From the NCBI GenBank assembly GCA_037962975.1, contig CM075676.1:27213001-27277000 (forward strand): a stretch of DNA of 64,000 nt, written 5' to 3'. This stretch comes from Clitoria ternatea (Eukaryota > Streptophyta > Magnoliopsida > Fabales > Fabaceae). Both the position numbers and the translations under genes were made by a program. This document shows positions 1 to 12,400 of this stretch, one piece after another; positions within the stretch are counted from its first letter, which is position 1, and every line of letters begins with the position of its first letter. The notes beneath the pieces are model-generated. The model did not search any database and was not told the origin of the DNA. It was given only the letters and a program-made list of their open reading frames with translations.

Positions 1-387
1 GAAATTATGGTTTAAAACACACATTCAAACAATTGTTAGATGATATATTGACTATTTTGAGGAGGATTGTTACGACACTTGATTAGCCTAAAATTGCATC
101 TTTGTTGATTAGAACTTGTTGGTAATTGTTGCTGTACAAAACTGTTGTTATTGGTGATATTGAGAACTTGCATTTTACCTGTTTGATATTTTTTCTCTGT
201 GGAGTACTCTTAAGGAAGTCTTATTTGATTCTATGGAGAACTAAAGGAGAATACAAGATAGGTAAAAGTCAAGAGAATACATTATGGAAAAAGCCTAATT
301 TAAGTGTATACACGAGTGTTGAGTGTAAACACGTGAGGGAGAGCAGTGAGAAAATTTTCTATTATTACTAATCAATTTGTTTAGAGA
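1..387. other. Non-coding leader upstream of a decayed gypsy gag
   Basis: AT-rich sequence with no convincing reading frame. It lies directly upstream of the gag remnant that begins near 388, so it is probably the untranslated leader, and perhaps the end of the 5' LTR, of that Ty3-gypsy element. No LTR boundary or primer binding site could be placed, and the true left end may lie outside the window. Confidence 0.4.
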
Positions 388-2108
388 ATGATAGGTGAAC
401 AACCTGTTGGTCTGACACCATTACTAATGCAGGCTTTAACTCAACATTTTGAAAGGTTAATATGGAAACAAAATGGAGGAATACAAGAGAGGTTGGATCA
501 AATCAACCTAAGAAATAACCATGAAGGTAATGAGAGAGTTGACCCAAGGTAAAACAGAATTAAAAGAGTAATGCTAAACATCCCACCATTTAGAGGAAAA
601 GGAGGAGACCTTGAGGCATACTTGGAGTGAGAGATGAAAATTGAGCATGTGTTCTCTTGTAACAATTACACTGAGGATTAGAAAGTTAAGTTGACAACAA
701 TTAAATTTTCTAATTATGCACTTATTTGGTGGAACAAGTATCAATGAGAGAGAAGGGGGAAATGAGGAACCACTAGTATATACTTGGGCTGGGATGAGAA
801 ACATTATGAGGAAGAGATATGTCCCAGCTAGCTTCAAAAGGGATTTGTAACTTAAGCTTCAGAAATTGACTCAAGGAAATCGAAGTGTCAAGGATTACTT
901 CAAAGACATGGAGATGGGTATGATGAGGACTAAAGTCAATGTAAGACAATGAGGTAACTATGGCTCGATTTTTGAGTGGTTTGAATAGTGACATTCAAAA
1001 TATTGTTAAGATGTAGAAGTTTGTTAAGTTGAAAGAATTGTTGCATAAAGCTATACAAGCAGAAAAATAGCTTAAAAGAAAGAGGCCATGAAAAGAAGTT
1101 CTTCTAATTTGAACAACACAAATTGGAGGGACCGTGCCAAGAATGAGGGAGGCACTTCTCCAATCTCTCCCATGGTTACCGAATGTGATGACATGAAATG
1201 TTTCAAGTGTTTAGGGAGAGGGCATATAGCTTCTGAATGCCCAACCAAAAGGACAATGATACTTTTTCCTTTATCCAAATCTACCCCTAACAAAAAGGAT
1301 GTATATAGAACGGAGATAACACCTGAGGGAGATTTGTTCATGGTGAGGAAGTTGTTAGGAGGCCTAGTGAATAATCTTGATGAGAGCCAAAGGGAAAATA
1401 TTTTCTATACTAGATGTCTCATCCAAGGTAAGCTTTGCTCCATAATTATTAATGGAGACAGTTGTACTATTGTGGCAAGTGCAAGGATGGTGTCTAAACT
1501 AAGTTTGGAGACTAAACCTTATTAGCTACACTTGCTTAGTGAGGAAAGGGAGATGATGGTAGACAAATAAGTTCAAATTGAATTTTTCATTGGGGAAATA
1601 TGAAGATGTTGTTTGGTGTGATGTAGTGTCAATGAAGACTTGCCATATGCTACTTGGTAGACCCTGGTAATTTGACAAGAAAGCTAAACATGATGGTTTC
1701 ACGAATAAGATCTCTTTCATGCACATGGTGAAGAAAATTGTTCTCAAACCATTATCTCCTAGAGAAATATGTGAGGACCAAATTAAATTAAGAGAAAAAA
1801 TAGTGCAAGAGAAAGGAGAGATAAGTGAAACACCTAAAGAGAGTGGAAAGAAAAAGAGTGAAACACCTAAAGAGCGCAAGGGTGAAACACTTGAGAACAA
1901 AGTGAGTTGTTTAGCAAAAGAGAATAAGGTAAAGAAAGTATTGCTTGCCAATAAGCCATTTTACTTGTTATCTTGTAAAAATAATATTTTGGTTACTAAT
2001 AACTCCAAAGAGCTACAAGTTCTGGTTGCAAATGAGAGCACTAACAATAGTATCCATGAGCTAACTTTGAGCCTTAAGAGGAAAATGGTAAGTGGTCCTA
2101 TAAGGTAA
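388..2108 (+). pseudogene. Decayed Ty3-gypsy gag-protease
   Basis: Remnant of a Ty3-gypsy polyprotein read in several frames with many stops. The gag core spans roughly 574-1010 and includes an 'LIWWNKY'-like stretch and a 'VKDYFKDMEM'-like stretch typical of retrotransposon gag. A single CCHC zinc knuckle (CFKCLGRGHIASEC) lies at about 1197-1240 and would bind RNA in the virus-like particle. A retropepsin-like segment follows at about 1405-1700. The motif that normally reads DGGSC is NGDSC here, so the catalytic Asp is lost, and a downstream 'HMLLGRPW' motif is recognisable. A lysine/glutamate-rich linker continues to 2108. No reverse transcriptase or integrase follows before the inserted unit at 2223. 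The element is old and non-functional. Confidence 0.85.
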
Positions 2109-3597
2109 AGTGAGGTAAAGAAAACTTATTTCATTAAGTAATCCTTGAGCTTAGAATCTTGTCTTACTAATTTTCTCCACTATGTTTTGGTTACTAATGT
2201 TTATCCTTTTCATAGTGCATATTGTAACACTATTAGTTAACTAGGACAATCCCTTCCACTAGATCATCCTACTTAACTAAGAGGTTACAAGTTTTAGAAA
2301 ATTATGGAAGTTATTTTTTGTACACGAAACCTTGGTGGAATATAAACTTTATTTACATCACATATATACAATACATGGTCATCCTTAACAAACCCATACA
2401 TACTCTAAATATCAAGGGCACATAGGCTCCTAAGACAAGACTCAACCAAACATACCCAACTGACCGGCTACTCATCCTCAGAGGGTGCTGAGCTGAGTGG
2501 TCCTCACTCATGGAAGGTCCCGACTGCCTAGCCCGACAACGTCGACGGTAAGTGCTAGATGCGATGGTAAGGAGATCATGGGCCTCTGTAAACTTCTCGG
2601 TGATGCTCTACGTGTCCGAATAGATAAAGCTCCGGTACACGTGATAGAGGAAACTCTGAGAGCAGTCCCACTCAGCTATCAGAAGGAAATATGTCATCAG
2701 GGAGAGTCCCTGCGTAGGGTGCCGGATGACCACTTCTATCTCCATCTTGGAAGCTTGTATCGATAAGGGTACGACGGGGATAGTAGTAGGCAACACGTTC
2801 AGAACGGGCTCATAATCCTCTCCCATAATGTCTATTGGTCCCTCATCTGGGTCCTCTTTAGGGTCTTCCTCTGGGTTGTCTTGTTCTATCTCAGGGTTTT
2901 CCTCTAGTTCTAGTTTGGGGATTTCTTTCTCTTCTAGAGTCAGAGGGAAGTACTTTGACGATAGCGACCACGGGGTCCTTGGAGGCTCGGGCAAGGGATG
3001 CAGGCCTAAAGGATCGTCTTCATTTAGGGCTCTTCACCCTACGAGTTCCTCGTACTTCGTTACACACAGATGACAGGGCAGGCCCACATAGTGTCAAACT
3101 GTACTCTCTATTACTTCCACATCTCTATCGTAAAGCAGTGGTGCTTTTGAGGATCTATACATCGACCCGTCGTGTGAATCTTCCCTAATGACTCCTAGCG
3201 TACTAGGGCCAAGTTCCATCTGTCGAGGGTAACCTTCTTGGGTAAGCCTTGTTGTCTGCGCGAGGTCTCTTCTCAAATCTGAAAAATAATTGTAAAGGCG
3301 AGGAATATCCCCTCACTTACAAACAAAGGAGAATTGTCCTTTTAGACATCTCTCTAATCCAATACGTAGTTCATAGCATTCCAAACTACATGTGAGGTTC
3401 GGGCCTCACTCCCATACCATTCGCTAGTTACCATCCTCTCATGACTACACTTCTGACTCAAACTCTCGGTGTTACCTTACTTCTCATTTATAGCTAACTT
3501 ATTCTAAGAGGGTTCATTTATTCTTTTTATAAGATCCAGGGCCTAGCATAGTTATGATCGTGTTGCTGTGTGCCAGGACCTATCATTTCTGCCACAT

Positions 3598-3599
<2 letters not shown>

Positions 3600-3628
<29 letters not shown>
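3600..3628. repeat. (TA)n microsatellite
   Basis: An uninterrupted TA dinucleotide run of about 14 units within solo-LTR-like unit A. Confidence 0.95.
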
Positions 3629-3631
<3 letters not shown>

Positions 3632-5639
3632 CATCAATATCACAGACATATTATCACATACACACTATATATCAAGCAAGGGATTAATCAGACATAATGT
3701 TATACATGTAAGCAAGTGTTCCATTATTCATTCGTCTTTAGTGTTGTTAATGAGATGCATGTGGGCCCAAAATCATATCATCCACAATCCGTTAGAATCG
3801 TCCTGCTCAGTCTCATACTGGGCACAACGTTTCCATACTAGAGCGACTAGAGACCACCGAGTTCCTACAACCACACGGGTACGTGGACATGCATGTCTAC
3901 AAACAAGAGAGGTCCCTTCTCAAACCATAATTCATCATCATCCAATAAAGGAATCGATTCTCAATGGCCATAGTTATACTTCGCTTGAGTCAAAGTATAC
4001 CGGGTTTGCGTTGCCACACCTGGCCTCGAGGCGCTACCTTCGAGCCATTGGGTTTATAGCCCAGTTGTACTCCTAAGATCCTTCATGGGGATCAAACGCC
4101 AGTATACTCCAGCATAACCCTCACCGTTTGCTCTAGTTTTCACCACGATCTTCCACCAAAATCATATGCACATGATGCATGATCAATGCACAATTCATTT
4201 ATCTTCTATAGTATTCGTTATCGAGTAGGGTCCTTCCAACAGGCCACCTTTGTCCTTAATGTCAGGGGAAGTTTCATTTCTTAATCACTTATGACTGAGC
4301 ATCCTAGTTATTTACCCAGGTTGTATTGCTTATATTCTCACCATCTCTCCTTTTAGATTTGTAGGGTTGGTATTTGTCGGGGATTATCCTAAATTCTTTA
4401 TGACATTTCACACGTTACTGGGAACTAATTAAGTTTTATTGGACTGTTCTTATTTACCAGGGTATGAATTATCTTATTCTTAGGAGCTTCCTTTAAAAAA
4501 TCTTCTAACTATTATAACTTATTTATATGTATACTTGGTTATTAATTTATTGCCTTTATTGATTTCCATGGCCTTATTTCATAACTTGGGGTCTCCCTAC
4601 TTGGGAGGAATTAATTTTGGTGTATAGGGTAGGTATGTTTTATTTTTCTTGGACTAGATTAGATTAATTTTCTTGGCTTCCCTTTCAACCTATGGCTCAT
4701 GGAGCATCTGAGCCCAATGCCTAGTAGGTTTATTTTAGTAACTAATTATTTTGATTAGCTTCCCTTCCTAATTAAATTGGATAATACTTTTATTCTTTTC
4801 TTAACTAGCATTTTTATTATAACATGTGAGTTATCTTAGGATATTAGTTGGCGATTAAGGACAAAATGGCCATATACCATCATCTATCATGTTCACACTC
4901 CAATTCCTCGCACCTTGGTATGTCATCATCTCATCGCGCCTTTCTGGATCATGTCTCATCATACCTTCCCACATCATCATCACATCATATCGGGACCCTA
5001 CCGAAACTTAATCTTAATTTTATATTTCGCGACATAACTTACCACAACATATATATAATTTTTTACACACCATAATTCCACACAATCGCACCACACCTAC
5101 TCTAATCATTCCATTAGACACATAACACACATAACCATGAAATTTCACTCAATAGATTTATGCACACACACATCCACTCAGCATCTTATTCATCATGTCA
5201 ATTATTAATCACACACATAATTGTTAACATATTAATTTTGTCTCTTACTTTTATCTATAATTTCCTAATGTTATCATTATAAAGTTACCTATTTAATCCT
5301 ACTGTTATTACCAATCGTAAGGATACCCATTTATTGGTTGGATTCCTACATTTTACTTCATTGCTAAAGGAACAATATTCCTTATACGATTAACCTTTTA
5401 TCATTTAGTCTAATTTATTTCGGTATTACAAATTCATTGCTACTTATATCTACCCGGTTAATATATTACTCGTAAAACGTATGTAGCGTGTCCCTTATTT
5501 TTCCTTCTTGATATAGATTTTATTCATTCGTTATCCTTTTATTTACCTTAGACCATTACTATAGTTATTAGTTATAAAACATTTGTTTTTATCACTAAAC
5601 TCCATATTGTCACTTTATTTGTAAAATCAAGAAACTATA

Positions 5640-5900
5640 CTCATTATATTATTACTATTATCCTTATTATTATTATTAATCTATAAAGCCGATAAAACTG
5701 TACTTATTATTATTATAATTATTAGTTATTATTATCATCATCATCATCTTACCATTATCAACTAAAATCATTATAACCAAAACCATATCTTTATAACCAA
5801 AACCATATCTCGGAAAACTTATAATGTCATTTTTACTATTGTTGTTGTTGTTATTATTATTATTATTATCCTAATTTACCCATAAAAGTTAATAAAACCA
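5640..5900. repeat. ATT-rich low-complexity tract with a short duplication
   Basis: Irregular runs of ATT and ATC triplets within solo-LTR-like unit A. Near 5770-5810 a segment containing 'ATAACCAAAACCATATCT' occurs twice in tandem. Confidence 0.8.
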
Positions 5901-8127
5901 AAAATTTCTTATTTTTACTTTTCCTATTATTAATGATAATCACGATTTATTATCTCCCTATTTTTTTTTAATTTAATTATTACCATTATTATATTTATTT
6001 TAAAAACTATTAGGCGTCACGCGAGTCAAAAGATTTTCGATCATCGTCGCGATAAAAAAAATAAAATAAAAATATACTTTGGTAGAACTATTAACAGAAT
6101 GCCTATAATGGGTAATTTATCGACGGACTTCCAGCAGAACCTCCGGAAATGGTGGCAAGACCTCCAAATGCAATGAAGCGTTACTTACAAAAAGTGGTAG
6201 AAACCCAATAATTCGTTGGCAATGCTTACCGAAGGTGGCAGAAACTCCCAAAACCACCGGCAAAAAATACCAAATTTCACAGAAGGGTTAACCGAGGCCA
6301 TAGACACAATTTAAAGTTAACAAAAATGAGTCTAAATGGAGGAATCCCCTCCTTTACCTCATGATTAGTTGGCTTCCTAAAAGGAAAATGATGATCTGAG
6401 GTTTCAATTGTTGGTTTCTTTGCTCTTATTGATTGCGGCCTAGGCTCACCAAAGCTTGCACGCAAGGCCCAATGGAGGAAGGAGGGGTCACAACTGCCAT
6501 GCATGGAGGAAATCGAAGAGAGGTTATGCACGAAAACAAAATTTGACAAGGAATCGAGGAAGAAAACCCAAGAGGTACTCAAAATTTTAGAGGTGATGGT
6601 CGCGGGTGAAGGAGATGGTGGCGGTGATGGATAAAGGCCTTGCGGTGGCTATCATGGTGGTTGGTGGCCGCAGGTTTGAATGAGAAAAAAAAGTGGAGGC
6701 TGCGAGTGGCTAGGGAAACTGAGAGGGAGATGAAGTGGAATGGAGGAAGAGTTGTGCCGTGGTAGAAGGAGAATAGGGTGGCTGTGTATGGTGTTTGTGG
6801 TCGCAGAATTGAGAGAAAAGAAAGGAGATGCCGAAATGGAGCAAAAGAGGTTGAGAGATAGTGTGGAAAAAATGAAGTAGTGCTGTGAATTTATAGAGAT
6901 GGAGGGTTGATATGGTGGTGACACCTAGGGGGTAAGGTGTCGTATGGTGGTGCATGGGGGAACAATGTGGTGCGAGGTGGTGATGCAGGAAAATAGTGTT
7001 TGGAAAAGATAACTTAGGGTGCAAGAAACGACATGTGTATTAAGTTATCGATAACCGAAAATCAGAACAAATTTTAATAAATTCCTAGTTTATTTTGGGA
7101 TGAAAATTTGAATATGAACTCAATACAAAAGTTGTGGGGGTTTTCTTTTCTCTTCGAAATGATATAAAGAATGGACAATTCTGATATCGGTAGCAAAGTT
7201 ATGGCCGAACGAATGAAAAGTGCTCTCGGTGCTCTCAAATTTTCAAGGGCTGAAAAGAGACAGTTGGTGAGAAAAATCTATTTGGAATTGGCTTTTGAGC
7301 TTTTCATAAGAGTTGTAAGGTTTTCCAACATGAGTCCATAGAAATAAGAACGAATTGATTCCGACATTGGTAAAAGAGTTATGCACAATTTACTGGAACT
7401 TGGTCTGGTAGTGACGTTTTTGATCAAGCTACAAATAGATATATTTTTCTACACTTGTGTGATGGGAACTAGCTCTTAAAGTCTTCATGAAAATTGTATA
7501 GGTTTTGTTATGAGAATTATGGGACTAGAATCACATGAATCGGACATTGTTAGAGGGAGTTATGAATTTTCTTGTAAACTATACGTAAATTAACGGGATA
7601 GCAAATGTGTTTTTTAGAGTACAAACCCTTGAATCGCAAATTAGGAATAATTCGTGGGGAATTCGCATTTGAGGCCAGAAATGAAGGTTGTAAGGTTTTT
7701 TGTTAGGAGGAAACCAAGATAAGAATTTCTTGATTTTGATATCGTGGGCAAAAGTTATGCTCAAAACACTATTAGTATTCGGGCTGAGTTCTGGGGTTTT
7801 AGCTCAACGGGGTGTTTTCTCAAGAATCAGGGTCAATGTGGTTCGAATCGGAGTTGGGTTCCTTTAGAATAAGTGTTTAGAATTCTGATACGGATCATTA
7901 GGGATCAACCTAGCTAGAATCAGACACTCGTGGCACTTGTATGACCAAACTAGGGAGGTACTTAAAGTACGAGTCGGGCCTACAGGACTGAACCGTTTTT
8001 CCTCGATTTACTATATGGTTCATTCTAACTAGACTAGTTTCCTTATAGGTTTAGTAGTCTCGGGTCAGATCGTCAATTGTACAATCAACCGCAGGGTCCC
8101 GAAGTCATATTCGAGGACCCAACAAGA

Positions 8128-8320
8128 TTTTATTATTAAATATTATTATTAAATATTTTAAATATTCTTATTATTATTAAACATTATTATTAAATATTAT
8201 TACTAAATAAATATTATTATTTATTTTTAAGTATTATCATTAAATATTATTAAATATTTTTATCAAATTATTATTATTAAATATTTTTATCGAATAATTA
8301 TTATTAAGTATTGTCACCGG
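8128..8320. repeat. ATT/AAATATT-rich tract
   Basis: Degenerate array of ATTATTATTAAATATT-type units close to the right end of unit A. Copy B has an equivalent AT-rich tract near 23900-24010, which helps to align the two copies. Confidence 0.75.
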
Positions 8321-8613
8321 CTGTTCATCTATACCTATTTTCACACATTAACACTCCCTATACCACTCTCACTATCACTGTATGCTTTCTCATTCTTTGT
8401 TCTTTATCGCTTACCCTCTCAAGATCATTATCATTATATTTTACACTAAATCGACTTAGCATCCTAGTCGAAGCTCATTCCTCATAATTGTCTTGTAATA
8501 AAGATAATCCACAAGGTAGGTCGAAGCCTCATGCTTTCAACAGAAAGCTCAATGAGACACAATCAGGTGTTCCTGAGGTTCTAGGGCATTACTTTAAAAC
8601 TTAGGTTGTTACA

Positions 8614-9370
8614 TGTATCTTGATTTTGTAGGGTTTAAAGAAGACTTAAAGAGAGTGTTAGGTTCTAATAAAGTCTCTTTGGATCTTATTGACTTCATTC
8701 CTTCTAAGGGAGTGAGAAAAGAGTGGACTCCAACTATGCGGTGTCCATTTGTAGTTTTTTTTATGTCTTTTGTTTTAGTGCTTAATTCTCGTAGAATTAA
8801 ACTGTCTTTGTTTTGTTTTGGATTGTATTGTCTATGTGATAGATTTTTGGTTTTGTTTTGTATTGACTTTTTGGAACAATGTGATTCTATCTGCTATAGT
8901 TTTGATGGTATATTGTTTGCATGGATAGGCTGTCATGTCATGATGAAAGTGTTAGGAAGCGTAGTTTCTTGAAGTATGATGTTGTGCCTCTCATGAGTCG
9001 ATTTAATACAAATACTATTTATGAGGTATCCTTAGAGGCATCATTGTACAACCATGAGATACTTGTTAGAGAGTATGTGCAAGCTAAACTAAATGATTCT
9101 GATAATTTGGGCAATAGGCTTTGGAGTGTTGTTGTTTGAACTCACTAGGCCATGTCTGTTTTATAGCTTTGCATGCACGTCCTTATGGATGCATCTTATA
9201 TCTTACTCTGATGATAATTTGGTGATATGTATACATGTCTTTTGCTTAAAACCATTTGGCTTCAAAAGGTTAGTGTTTGATCCTGGTGGTTCTTATGCGC
9301 ATATATATGAAGATAATTTACCCTTCTTGTGTTATATGTGATACTTATGTTTGTCCTTGTTTTTGTAGGT
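8614..9370 (+). other. Unrecognised T-rich segment with short frames
   Basis: This stretch lies between the right end of unit A and the gypsy C-terminal tail. It contains short open frames at 8613-8972 and 8921-9139 that I do not recognise. A sequence like a 3' splice acceptor (T-rich run ending in TTTTTGTAG) stands just before the tail at 9370. It may be a further decayed internal part of the same gypsy element or a captured sequence. Nothing supports a functional gene. Confidence 0.3.
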
Positions 9371-9513
9371 TAATGGAGGCTTTGGATTTAAGGATAAATC
9401 CTTTTCAAGAAGGAGTGAATGATGAGAACATGGCTAAGGACAAAGACAAAAGGGCACTTGGAGGGCTTGGAACCAAGATTATTTCATTGCATGATCATTT
9501 TGGAAGGCCCTAA
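9371..9513 (+). pseudogene. C-terminal tail of a Ty3-gypsy polyprotein
   Basis: The frame reads 'LRINPFQEGVNDEN' followed by a Lys/Asp-rich segment. This resembles the tail that follows integrase in one group of plant Ty3-gypsy polyproteins ('..NPFxEGxND..'). It is probably the 3' end of the same element whose gag lies at 388-2108, which would mean pol has been deleted or is beyond recognition. Assignment to the same element is inference from order and orientation. Confidence 0.5.
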
Positions 9514-10110
9514 GGGTTCCACAGCCGTGGTTGGAACCACTGCCTAGTCATGGAACATTTTGGAAAGGAAAAGTTTCTAGGTGAGATAGTGAGAACCATA
9601 ACTTGCTAGTGGTTCTAATGACAACCTACTAGTGGTTCATTTTGCTAGGGAAAATAAAAGGATTTTGGAGGAACCAGTGAGATCCAAGTCTTGGTCGTGG
9701 TTGCCACCACCACCAGTAGAGCTTTGACTTTGATACACTGTTGTTTTGTTTATTTGCCTTTTTGTGTTATACCTTTTCAGTTTGTACCATTAGGAGGTTA
9801 TGAAACCCATACATTTTGTTATTATTTTCTATATATTCTTGCTAAGGGAATAATGTAATCAAACTTGAATTTTGAATCAAAGACCATTTTTTGAGAAGTA
9901 TTTTCTCCTAGGTTCTTGGTTGAACCATCTCCGACTTATCAATGGTAATTCCATTCTCCTTGCGGCGTCTTGTGACTTATCTTTCTCCCTAGTAGTGGCA
10001 TCACCCACTTTACCTTCACTATTTCCCAATTTACATTCTTCTTCATGCATTGTTAATTTCCCCAATTCTAATTTCTGAAATACAATAGCCATAGAATAAT
10101 CAAACCTCAT
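9514..10110 (+). other. Probable 3' LTR remnant of the first gypsy element
   Basis: Non-coding sequence after the polyprotein tail. Near 9880-9980 it has the order 'GAGAAGTATTTTCTCC', 'TTCTTGGTTGAACC' and 'CTCCTTGCGGCGTC', which I associate with the R-U5 part of plant gypsy LTRs. Boundaries could not be fixed because the 5' LTR is not in the window. Confidence 0.4.
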
Positions 10111-10119
10111 TGTGATTGA

Positions 10120-11865
10120 TTGTGTGAGAGCAAAGCGTTCTACATCTTAGAGAATCAAAGGTCTGTTCAGAATTTGTGTCAAGCGGATTCACATTACATG
10201 GCTCAAATTAGGCAAGGAGAAATAAAATCTCTAAAGAATTTCTTGAAGAGATTCTACAAAGAGACTTCAATGGTTTTGGGGTTACAAAGATTCTACAAAG
10301 CTTTACATCGTCATTGAGGCTTTGCAGCCAAAATTAGCATTCACTTTATCTCTAGTAAAAGGGACCACTCCAAACCTTAAAAAATCGAAAAGAAAGTGAC
10401 TAAGTCCATGAGCCAAGAAATGCACTTGGCCCCCATAAAATCAGCACCCGCTCCAATACTAACTTCCAAGAAAAAGCCTAAGCATGAAAAAGACTCCTTA
10501 GAAGAAACGAGATAAGGATCAACCTGCTTGTCCCAAGGAAAAGAAAGTGTTCAATTTTGACCACTATGCCTTGCTAAATGTAAAGCAAAGGTAGATTTTT
10601 AGGGACCTTATTTTCCTCGGTTAAATGTATATAGAGCCAATAAACCAGCACCCTTCAAATAAGAAGGACATCCCTCCAAGTACCATGAAATCCATAAGGT
10701 TAGAGGGCATACAATAGAAAAAGATTGGCAGCTCAAGGACGTCATTGAAGTATTAATTAGGAAAGGAAAACTGAAAAAGTCCTATGATAAGCCACACCAG
10801 AGCACCAAGAGGCGTAGAGACTGATCTCCAAATAATGGAAACAGTCAGGGTCCTAAGAAGGTCACACTCATAGAAAAGGATACGATTAAAATTGCAGAGC
10901 TATAAAAGTTAAGGAAGAGTTTGAAGACCCACCCTTAAAACAAAATAGGAAGGTCATTGATATGATTGCTCGAGGTTTCTTTGGAGGCAATGTATCTAAT
11001 ATCTCTAGAAAGAAACATCTTAGGATAGTCATGTTGGTTCAAACCAAAAGTCAAAAGCCCTTCCGAGGTGATAATAAACCACTTCCCATCACTTTCTTAA
11101 ATGATGACTACGACCCACCGTTTTGGATGGTGATGATGCAGTTGTGATTCAAGCCATTATAGCCAACATGCAAGTGAAAAAAGTCTTGGTGGATCAAGGA
11201 AGTTCATGTGGTGTTATCTTCTATGAATGCTTCAAGACAATGGGTTTAAAAGATCAATATTTGCAACCTTACACTTAGGATTTCATAGCTTTTAATGGAG
11301 CAAAACAACCCATAAAGGGGTATTTAGTTACTGGAATCACTTTTGAAGGGGATCTCAGAGCCAAAACTGATAAAACTAAAATTTTGGTGATTGATGTTAA
11401 GTCACCATCTAATGGAATCAAATCTGAATGTTATGGGAGCAATAATGTTAATACTTTACTTGTTGATGAAATTAATTGAACTAAGTTTTAGCAATCTGAG
11501 GTGATAAGAAGATGGTTCGATATTATTACAACCTGAGCTTGCAAATGGAGAAATAAGAGACTATGGTGAAAAAGAGAAAGTTATATGATAGGGGCATATT
11601 GGCTAGATTAGTTAGCATGATTGACTTGGACATAAGAGCTAAATTTACAATTGACCTTTTGCATCCCTCAAATCCTACAATAGACGAAAGATCCAAAGCC
11701 TTAGTACTTAGAGATTTTGAGGAAAAGATCACAAATATCAAAGACAAGCTTGAATCCAATACGAAGAAGATGTTGGTAGAGCTTCTCTAAGAATACAAAC
11801 AACTATTCGCCTACACTACAACCAACGTTCCAAGCACTGATCTAATTTCTTTTGCTGTAACAAGC
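10120..11865 (+). pseudogene. Decayed Tat-type gypsy gag-protease, 5' part
   Basis: The gag segment contains 'MAQIRQGEIKSLKNFLKRF', matching in position and content the 'LAQIRQGEHETLKHFLKWF' segment of the gag at 29575-31080. A later stretch near 10680-10790 reads 'HEIHKVRGHTIEK', the degenerate end of Tat gag with its cysteines lost. The aspartic protease lies near 11170-11250 with the motif 'KVLVDQGSS', the DQGSS variant usual in the Tat lineage. A linker toward reverse transcriptase ends near 11865. Several frameshifts and stops are present. The element is interrupted by the CACTA element at 11871 and resumes at 15229. Confidence 0.8.
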
Positions 11866-11870
11866 AGACA

Positions 11871-12085
11871 AACTAGTGCAAAATAAGCATTTTACACCGG
11901 AGGTTTTACACCGGTTGTATTAGAACCGGTATAAAAAATAACGCGGTGACATTTTTATAAATATTTAGTTACTTTACACCGGTTATTCAATTGGACCAAT
12001 ACAAAAAATAATATTTATACCGGTTTAAAAGTTAACCCGGTGAGAAATTCAAGATTTTACACTAGTCCTACTTTTGGACCGGTAC
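11871..12085. repeat. Left subterminal repeats of CACTA 1
   Basis: Repeated ACCGGT-centred units with flanking TTTACA or TATAAAAA, in direct and inverted orientation. In CACTA elements such repeats are binding sites for the element-encoded TNPA-like protein. Confidence 0.8.
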
Positions 12086-12400
12086 AAAGAGAAAATTAAA
12101 TTCCTTTTGCTTTCGATTGCTATTAGAAACCCTCGATTGCAATTAGAAACCCTGAAACATTTTTCCTCTTTCTTCTCTTCTCCCTCTCGAAACCATTCTC
12201 TTTCTCTCGAAACCCTTCTCCCTCCCGAAGCTATTCTCCATTTCTTTCTCCTCGAAGATATTCCCCGTTTCTATTGAAACTCTCAAAGCCTCATTTCCTC
12301 CTTTGGACGTTATCCCTCTTCTTCTCGATGGCTAAGTTCTGGACGGCGTCCCTTCTTTTCTTGTGTCCCATCACTATGTCGCTTAGGGCAAAGATTCAAG
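12086..12400 (+). other. Leader-like segment and possible captured first exon
   Basis: A pyrimidine-rich stretch with repeated 'GAAACCCT' and 'TCTCGAAACC' units resembles a plant 5' untranslated leader. An ATG at 12328 opens a short hydrophobic frame (MAKFWTASLLFLCPI) that ends in a GT donor context at 12400 (TTCAAG|GTGAAA). This could be the first exon of a captured gene or the element's own leader. I do not recognise the product. Confidence 0.3.

Larger units (their letters stand above)
2223..8613. mobile_element. 6.4 kb solo-LTR-like unit, copy A
   Basis: The unit begins TGTAACAC and ends TTGTTACA, giving the TG..CA ends and 7 bp terminal inverted repeat of an LTR. It has no internal direct repeat of its start, so it looks like one LTR or a non-coding derivative, not a complete element. 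Copy B at 18052-24863 shares the opening ('GTTAACTAGGACAAT', 'TTCCACTAGAT') and the general order of segments, including a GT-rich stretch, paired 'gttatg/cgaa' style segments in the right third and an AT-rich tract near the end. The 5 bp flanks (CATAT and TGTAT) do not match well, so a target duplication is not established. Orientation is uncertain; layout resembles the minus-oriented Tekay LTR at 56047. No functional gene was found inside. Confidence 0.6.

Noticed and set aside
126..371. 81-codon frame at the left edge
   Set aside because: No recognisable domain; it lies in the leader of a decayed gypsy element.
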